DNA of 64,000 nt from Brachionus rotundiformis. Its lineage: Eukaryota > Rotifera > Eurotatoria > Ploima > Brachionidae. This document shows, piece after piece, positions 56,599-64,000 of this stretch; the first letter of the stretch is position 1; each line of letters begins with the position of its first letter. The stretch covers positions 1,617,382-1,681,381 of the forward strand of contig JAESIW010000065.1 in the NCBI GenBank assembly GCA_016802295.1. Reading direction: 5' to 3'. The translations under genes were made by a program, and so were the position numbers. Below the pieces are notes generated by a model. The model worked only from the letters and a program-made list of their open reading frames with translations, had not been told where the DNA came from and searched no databases.

Positions 56599-59312
56599 CT
56601 TTGATATATACTCAATAATATCTTTTTCTATTTTGTTTGAAAAACTTGATTCAGCATCGTCCCGACTTGAACTTACATTAAAAGTTCGCTTTTCATTATT
56701 ACTTTCGTCACTATTGGTACCACAACTCTTGCTTGATACGATGTTAGCACTGGCCAAGCTATTGTTAGTTTTAGACTTTTGCTGAGTTGTATTTACATAT
56801 TTTGTTTGTGCGGTTGATTTTGTATTCACATCGAGCTTTTTATCTTCGAAAATGTTCTTGTTCATGGGATCAACCAGGACCACATGTTTGCCAATTATGA
56901 AATCTATTTGCTTTTTCCAAGGATGAATGAACCAAGACCAGTTCGTTCGCACAGAAACAAAACATCCATTGTGACATTTCCAGCGATATATCTCTTGGTT
57001 TTGACGCTCTTTGCCATCAAAAACTTTTGTTTAAAGTTAATTTTTATAATAATTAAAAATTTTATTATTTTAGCTCACTATCATAATGGATTTGTTTAAT
57101 CTTAACCAAATCATCAGGATGAATAAATTTGATGATTGAATTTCTCTCCAATTCTTGCGGCAGATACCCTAATAGCTCGGTAACTCTAGAATTAATATTT
57201 TTTTATTAATTTATTTTAATCAAAATAAAACTTAAAATGTTTATTACTTATTTTCAACTCTATTTATATGCAAGTTTATATCATGTTCGGTGATAAAACT
57301 TCTTTCAGTGTAATTGTCAATATCTTGGAAATAGGCGATGGTTGGAAAAGTAAGTTTGAAGAGTATACAAGTTTCAAGATTAAATTGTTCTGATTGATGC
57401 TTGCTTTGATGAGGATTCTGGATAACATGGGTCTTGGTTTTTTCATCAAAATCACTAGTTTTTAACTCCACTTTGTTTGCTTTTAGTTCCACTCGGAACG
57501 CAATGTACTCATTTGAGTCGTGTAAATAAGTCAATCGAGGCATGAGTTCATTTTGATTCTGGACACTGAATGAAGATTGAGAATCCGAACTAATTTGTTT
57601 GGTATTGCCATCAGTCTCAGTTAAATTGGTCAATAATTTATTCATTTCTTTCCTTAATTAAAAAATTAATTATTAATTTTTAATAGTAATATCATTTTAA
57701 ATTTGAAGAACCAATGCTTACTTGAACCGAAGAAAAAAAGGTTCAATGTCAATCTCTGAAATGTTTGACCCCGTGTTCTTAGATTAATTAGATTATTTTA
57801 TTAATTTATTTTCTAATTTGGTCAGCTTACAATTTTGGTTGTTAACTCACACAGTTTAGTGAGCAACAAATTTATGTCATCTTTAAAAAGATAGTCGATT
57901 GGCCTTCGACCTATCCATGCCTTGGCGTTTTGTCCAAGTAAATTAGTGAGCCGCTCGTCGACATAAACAATTAAACCGGTTTTGACCAAAATGCTTATGC
58001 ACATATCCTCATTCTGTTATAAAGAAAATATTCTTTTAAAATTTAAATTTTTAAACGAAGGAAATTAATTTAAATTAAGATTAATTTAGGGAAAATTACT
58101 TCTTTGAAAATAATTATCTCTTTATTTTCATTTTATTAAAGACTTGAATAAATAAATAAATGTTTTTCATATATTTATTAGAATGTAAAATATGTAAATT
58201 AAACATTAGTGTGCATTAAATCAATTTTTTCATATCTTATAGAAAATGATACCTTTTTTTTATAATAAATTTGGAAATAGTTAATTAATTTAAATTTTTT
58301 TTTTATCTTTATATTATCTAGGACTATCTAAAGATCGATTTAGAAATATAATTTTACTCTTACCATTTATTTAATTTTGGCAAATTCTTAATAAGATAAA
58401 AACAATGACTTAAAAATTTACTTTGAATATTATTTTAAAAAATTTTGTAATCTATCTTAAAAATTTATCTAAAAACTAGTAAAAAGCGTATTAATTTACA
58501 GTTAATGTTTTTTTTTTCTATTGCTATTTTTGTTTTTATTAGAAAAAAACAGCTTAATTGTCTTTTCTTTTAATTATTATGATTTTTGTAATTTTCTCTA
58601 AAACTCTTATTTAAATAAATATATATAAACACAATTTAAATTTTTTTAATAGAAATTAACCATAATATTTACATTAAAATAAATGTTTGCAAAAACTTCT
58701 TTATTAGAAGAATCCTCGGTGAACAGACTTGGCGAATAAGGCTCACATGCGTTTCTATGACTAGTTTCCAATTTGCTGTTAGTGTCAGAAGCTAAATAAA
58801 AAATTGATTAAATTGTTTAAACTTAATTTTGTCTGCAAACTTTTTTTGCTTTGGTGTTTTTTTAATTTTTTTATGTATTGAATTGCTTTGAGCATTAGGA
58901 GATCTACGTCATAATCTTCATTTGGCGTATTGTTATTTGAGCTTGTGTTTGTATTCGATTCTGATAAAGTGTTGTCTTTACCCGAGTCAGCTACAGATTC
59001 GGTATTTTCAAAATTTATGGTCTCTACTTTGGTTTTGGTCTGCGAGTTTGGGCTAGTTTTGGATGATATGTTCAGAAGCGACTTGAGCTCGTCCAGTAGT
59101 TCAACTTTTTTAACAACAAAATTGTTAGTTTTATCTCTTCGGTTCAAACATGATGAAGTGGATGAGGTGCCAATGCCAGAGTCCGGATTTTTCGTGTCTC
59201 GGCTCATTTCGGACGAGTTGAACGATGTCAGTGACCTTAAATCATCGAATTTGTACAGTGTGCCGTCCTCGTTCGACGACGATATATCTGAGTTGTTTGT
59301 TTTTGTTGACAT
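56599..59312 (-). CDS. per: PERIOD circadian protein, N-terminal and PAS region
   Basis: Negative-feedback component of the animal circadian clock, dimerising through PAS domains and repressing CLOCK/BMAL1-type activators. The ATG at 59312 gives MSTKTNNSDISSSNEDGTLY with NPDSGIGTSSTSSC and a degenerate helical block (LLMLKAIQYIKKLKK). The next exons give NACEPYSPSLF (about 58665-58790). PAS-A follows as ILVKTGLIVYVDERLTNLLG, WIGRRPIDYLF (about 57830-58016), then ISEIDIEPFFLRFK. PAS-B follows as GYLPQELERNSIIKFIHPDD (about 57100-57185) and VRTNWSWFIHPWKKQIDFII then GKHVV with PMNKNIFEDK (about 56600-56980). These match vertebrate PER blocks GYLPQELIG, SSWSSFVNPWSRKISFIIG and PLNEDVFA. The product must continue beyond the phase-0 donor at 56599; see the next exon candidate. 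One intron (about 58017-58663) is longer than usual. Confidence 0.88.
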
Positions 59313-60994
59313 TATTTCTTGTTTTAAAACATATTAGAAACAGTTAAAATAAATATTTAAATCTAAAAATAAAAATAAAAATATAACTTAGTCATTATTA
59401 CTTTCCTACAAACATTTATTCTCTAGTTTGTATTAAGTACTAAGTTCGCTATCGAGTTCGTAATGAGAATGTGTTAAAAAATGTGATTAGAAAGAAAGTA
59501 TCTAGGGAAAAACTTGTATTGAGTGTCCAGGTCTGCAGTAGGGTGTTCATGATATCACAGACACTTGACTTGAATTTGTGGTGGCGGTCTGTGTATGGAA
59601 AAAAGCCAAGAATAAGCAAAACCAGCTATTTACTTTGCAATAATATATGCTCCGTGAATTAAAACAATGTATGTGAATTTATTTTTATAGATTTATTATA
59701 ATATATTTAATAAAATATTATTAATAAGTCGAACATATGTACAAAAATGATTTGAGTATAAACTCATTTTGGTGTACTAGCTTCAAAATTGTTAACTTAG
59801 ATTCTTATTTTATGCCATTTTAATGATAATAATATTTGGGTCACATTCATCAAAACGTGATGTAAATTGTGTAATTTTATTTTCTCAGAGAAAGAGCTAA
59901 TTTCATACTGAATGTTACTTAAGGTAATGGAGGTAAACGACAATTTTTAAAATAATCTAAAAATTATTCTAAAATTATTTGCACTCAATATTGTTAGTAT
60001 TTTTGTACGATAAATAGCCTGAACTTTACCACTAAGACAAAATGTTGAGAATATTCTGAAAATTAATCGATCTTTCTTAAATCTTTTGACTGATTTTTTT
60101 CAATGGTTATCTAACAATTATTTTTTGATTATTTTAAAGAGACACTTTTTCGCCATTAAATACCTGGTTAAAAATTCTATTGATCTTTTCTGTTTATTTT
60201 CATCTAATTAAATTATTATAAAAAATTTAATATTAAAATTAAAAATGCAATCTAAAAACTAATTATATTATACTAATTATATATTATTATATTATATTTG
60301 ATTGATTTTATTTCTTTTATGAAATAAACATTAATTTTAGGAAATTATTTTTTTGTTTTGAAAGAGATATCATTTAAAAAATTGAAAACAAAAAATAAAT
60401 TTTTTGGACAACAACCAAAATAAAGCAATCTTTATAATAATATAAACTTTTAAAATATTTTAAACATATTACTTATATTTAATCAGATATGATTAAACAA
60501 GAAAAATATAGATATTCATGAATTAAGTCTAAATCCTTTGTAGATTAAAATAATCAATAAAAATAAGCAATTTGTTTAATTAATGTTTTCAATGTTTTTG
60601 ACAAAAATTCATTTTTTTAAATAATTTCTATTTGAGGAGCCCTAATTGATCTTCTTAATTATTATATTATTACTTTTTTTTGGAGTGAATATGTGATATT
60701 CATTCTACCAAAAATTAGTATTATATGATTTAATTTTTTTACTGTATAGCTATTATTACAATATTTATATACAACCAACGGATGATGCAGGTTTGCTCTC
60801 CTGAAAATACTTTTCATATCTGCATTACTATTAAGTGTTTTTGATGCAATAAAACTTTCCAATTCGACCATAGCTTTTCCCTCTCTTAGTATGTAGATTC
60901 CTAATCTCACTTTTTAAATTATTCGTCTGTCAATTCAAAAATTGTAATACTTTTAAAAATTGGCAGACCGTGGGTCTGGTAAAAAGTGGAGATA
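59313..60994. promoter_or_regulatory. Upstream region of PERIOD
   Basis: 1.7 kb upstream of the per start. A less AT-rich block at about 59450-59650 probably belongs to the promoter or 5' UTR. I see no canonical CACGTG E-box in it. The remaining part is AT-rich with no gene. A short minus-strand frame at 60662-60910 is not recognisable. Confidence 0.35.
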
Positions 60995-61452
60995 AAAATC
61001 AAAATGTGATTATATAGCTAAAAAAAGAGATAAAAAGACTGGCTGTCTGATCGAAACCGTTCTGGTAGACCTCGAAAGCTAACTCTTTTTGATATCGCCA
61101 AAAAAAAGGTTTAGAGTCTCATACATCGGTCAGAATACTCCTTCTAAACATAAAATATAGACAAAAAAAAACAAGTTATGTAAAAAGAGGGCTAATTGTA
61201 TGATTAACGATTGGTCCAGAATTGAAGTTTTGTCATGGTGTGTCCGTTTCCCAAACCCAATCGAGAACTTAAAGTCATACATGGACGCCTAAATGGTAAA
61301 CACTAAAGTATCCTCTATTGAGCATTTAAAAGAGGCTTTACACAAAGATTGGTCAAAGATTTACAATGAGTACGTAAAAAAATTGTTTGAATCTGTGCCT
61401 AAAAGAGTTTTGGCCTTTAATAACTCCAAAAGCGGTCATTTCAAATTGTAAA
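60995..61452 (+). pseudogene. Tc1/mariner-type transposase relic
   Basis: Fragments in shifted frames follow a Tc1 transposase. A paired-like HTH linker reads KTG...DRNRSGRPRKLTLFDIAKKK (about 61035-61110). The third-catalytic-residue region reads NPIENLKSYMDA (about 61255-61292; canonical NPIENLW). The C-terminus reads SSIEHLKEALHKDWSKIYNE then YVKKLF, ESVPKRVLAFNNSKSGHFKL and a stop. The central DDE core is deleted and stops are present. Confidence 0.75.
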
Positions 61453-62079
61453 ACTTTTGCAACATACTACAGTATGTTTACATTTTAACGACGAGTATAT
61501 TTCCATTTTAAAATTATTATATAAAGATTAATTTCTGTGAAATAAAATTATTTCATAGTAAAAATTTAAAATAACTGTAAGTTTAAAATCTCTTTATAGT
61601 AAGAATCAAAAAAAGAGTATATTTCAACGAGGATAATTGGATACTGTCTTTTAATTCTTATCATAAAACTATTTGTGCAGTCCTTTCATTATGACTTACT
61701 AAAATTTTTTGAATACTAAGATTTACATCATAAGTCAAATATATATTTATATTACAATCTGTCATCTGAATGAATATTTTTTTATTAAATAAATGATTAT
61801 ATGGTTTCCCAAGCTTTGTCCGAATGCCTTTAAACTCACTGAAAAAAATATAATTAAATTGGTGATAATATTTAGATAAATATGAAGAGAATAGTAAATT
61901 TTGATTTTTTTATCAATTAATTAGAGCAAAACTGTTCTAGGAATTCAACTTAAAATTTTATTAAAAAAAGTAATAGCAAAATTTCAATTTTTTATAATAA
62001 GTCATTTAAGCAAATTATTAAATGTTGGCCTTTCTTTTAATTCACAATCTTATATCTTATGCACAATACTGACTCATGA

Positions 62080-62630
62080 AAAAAGATCATGTTCGACAAA
62101 TTTACTTAAAAATGACTGGATTTTATCACATTAGCTCTTAATAGAGATCTATCTATCTATCGATATTATATGCAAAGATTTTTCGAAAGCATAACCGACG
62201 AAGCACCTCTAGGTTTAGTATTGGGACTTTTTTTTATTTTCATATCTATAAATTATGTTTCGGCTCGTTTAGATAATAAATGTGAGAAATATACCGATGA
62301 TAATAAAATTTTGTCTGTATTTAAATGTTCATAAGATAATCTTGTACTTCAAAACGATATGGACTTAATTTCAAACTGATCACTTACTTGGTCTTAGGAT
62401 TTAAATATCGAAAAATACAGTATAATGCATCTTGGTTTAAAAATCCTTTGTTTAACTATACCATTTTTAACAGACTACGTACAAAGAATTTATCTAAAAC
62501 AACCCTTGAAAAAGATTTAGGTATTTGTATTCAAAATGACTTAAATTGGACTTATCACATACTACTTCTTTGTAAAAAAATTTCAGAGAAACAATTAATC
62601 ATTAAAACATAACACCGAACTTTTTACTCT
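62080..62630 (+). pseudogene. Non-LTR retrotransposon reverse transcriptase relic
   Basis: Plus-strand fragments read EAPLGLVLGLFFIFISINY (canonical APQGSVLGPLLFLIYIND). Next come NKCEKYTDDNKILSVF (YADD box altered to YTDD), DLNIEKYSIMHLG, and FNYTIFNRLRTK with LEKDLGICIQNDLNWTYHI. Frameshifts and stops interrupt it. It is a different copy from the IFT172-intron element, and no TIR or poly-A end is visible. Confidence 0.75.
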
Positions 62631-64000
62631 CAAGTTCTTTTAAATCCTAGTATCTTGTTATAATTATAATTATTATTCACTTAGCTCTAATTTTTATTTA
62701 ATAAAGTATCTTTATTTAGTTTTTTATCTTATTTTTACTCTTCAATCGCTAGGCTGAAAACAAGGACCAAGATCCATTCTGAAGATTTCTTTAAAATATT
62801 CATACAAATAAATATATTAAATCTTGTCATCAGTGACAATTTGGTATATAAAAGCCGTATCTAAAAATGTAATTTTATCACAATTTCTTGAAACTCGTAG
62901 TGATTTAATTTAATTTCTTTTGATGCATAAATTTTATTTTACTAAATTAAATGATTTAAATATTTGTCGGCAATATGCATTATTTTAGTCTTTACAAGCT
63001 ATTTCAAATAGAATTAATGAGCTAAAAAATCAATCAAGGTTTAAAGTAGGCATTAAAATAATAAGATATTTTAATAAAAAATATCTTATTATAAAAATCA
63101 TACAAGTTAAAAAAAGTGATTATGAAAAATTAGCAAAAATAAAACAAATAGTCAATTTGATTATTTAAAAATTTAATTTCAAAATTAATAAAGAATAATC
63201 TAAGTACCATAAAAACAAATTTTATTTTTGAATTCTTAATTCAATGCATAAAATTCAAGTCATTGGTATGCATTTTTTGAAATATTTTATTTATCTTTTC
63301 ATAAAAAAGTCATATAATCTAAAATCAAAAAACTGCAAATAATTTATTGAATTTTATGGATCTAAAGTTAATTTGTTTGAATTTTTAAATTTGTTTAGCT
63401 AATGGTCTCTTAAAGTTTAAATATATGCCTTTGTTTAGGGTTATTGAATTTAAAACTTAAATTAAATTTTTTATTTTAAGAATGAAATTACATAATCTAC
63501 ATGATAAATAAAATAAATATTAAAATTTAATTAATTATTTATAATTCTTTATTCTAAAAGATATCCATTATATACAATCAAAAATAGTTACATATTGTAA
63601 AATTGGTGATATTTTCAATTTTTCGTCTTTAACATGTTATTATACTGGAATACCTTGAATTTAAAAATTATGTAGAACTGAAATAATTGATATTGCTTTC
63701 TTATGATTTAAAATTATCTTAAAAATAAAATTTTAACTTTTAGTTTATTTGTTTTATTCTAATTAATAACTAAATACATTTGTTAAATTGCTTAATTTTT
63801 ATTTGTATAAATAGTAAAAGTAGAACTTTTTTTATCAGCAAAGATGTATATTTTTGTCTAAATAGAATTTTAATTAAAAAACATAGTCATTCAATTGTCA
63901 ATTTATGGTTTTTTGAGAAGTGATTGTTTTAATATGAAATTATAAAAAATATTTCAAATTCAATATTTGTTTTTACCAATGCTAGTTGCCATACTTGTTT
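62631..64000. other. AT-rich right edge
   Basis: About 1.4 kb to the window edge. There is no gene, RNA or clear repeat. A near-palindromic AATAAGATATTTTAATAAAAAATATCTTATT hairpin lies at about 63059-63090 (stem AATAAGATATTTT). Confidence 0.45.

Noticed and set aside
60662..60910. 82-codon minus-strand frame
   Set aside because: No recognisable domain and no ATG-proximal context; could be part of an element but not supportable.
1..64000. CRISPR arrays, bacterial operons or integrated prophage
   Set aside because: The window is clearly eukaryotic: split genes, animal-specific proteins, no spaced identical repeats.

Overview
This is an AT-rich eukaryotic (metazoan) window. Genes are split by very small introns, mostly about 45-60 bases with GT...AG ends, and the products are animal proteins: PERIOD, tyrosine hydroxylase, a neuropeptide precursor, CatSper2, IFT172, RPGR and mitochondrial MRPS35. 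A compact-genome invertebrate fits, for example a rotifer-like or other small spiralian. I cannot fix the species from sequence alone. No CRISPR array, rRNA or convincing tRNA is visible.

Layout. 1-3.5 kb: RPGR-like (minus, runs off the left edge), divergent from ATG5. 4.8-9.7 kb: a Rab26/37-like GTPase, then intronless CatSper2 converging on the tRNA methyltransferase DNMT2 with only 3 bases between stop codons. 10.9-20.1 kb: full-length IFT172 (17 exons, about 1756 codons), with one 3.2-kb intron holding a decayed non-LTR retrotransposon, a 504-base direct repeat and a 638-N gap. 20.3-25 kb: a nucleoredoxin-like protein, a GFEAL/GFESL-type neuropeptide precursor, spermidine synthase and MRPS35. 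27.2-31.2 kb: tyrosine hydroxylase converging on TTC36, whose intron contains an OTUD6-type deubiquitinase. 32.4-35 kb: a MORN1-like protein with an extra N-terminal pseudo-GTPase domain. 35.9-43.5 kb: a DPP6/DPP10-type dipeptidyl peptidase with several candidate alternative first exons. 47.5-49.3 kb: a Gln-rich nuclear-type protein with a retrotransposon-like segment. 50-50.5 kb: a small element with a Pipsqueak-type HTH reading frame and inverted repeats. 52.9-59.3 kb: PERIOD with a probable large C-terminal exon. 61-62.6 kb: decayed Tc1-like and non-LTR elements.

The genes do not form a pathway. RPGR, IFT172, CatSper2 and MORN1 are all cilium/flagellum-associated families. The most interesting items are the TTC36/OTUD6 nested gene, where the OTU exon has no start codon of its own but is in splice phase with TTC36; the MORN1 pseudo-GTPase fusion; the multi-first-exon DPP gene that keeps its catalytic serine; the new-looking neuropeptide; and the psq-HTH mini-element.
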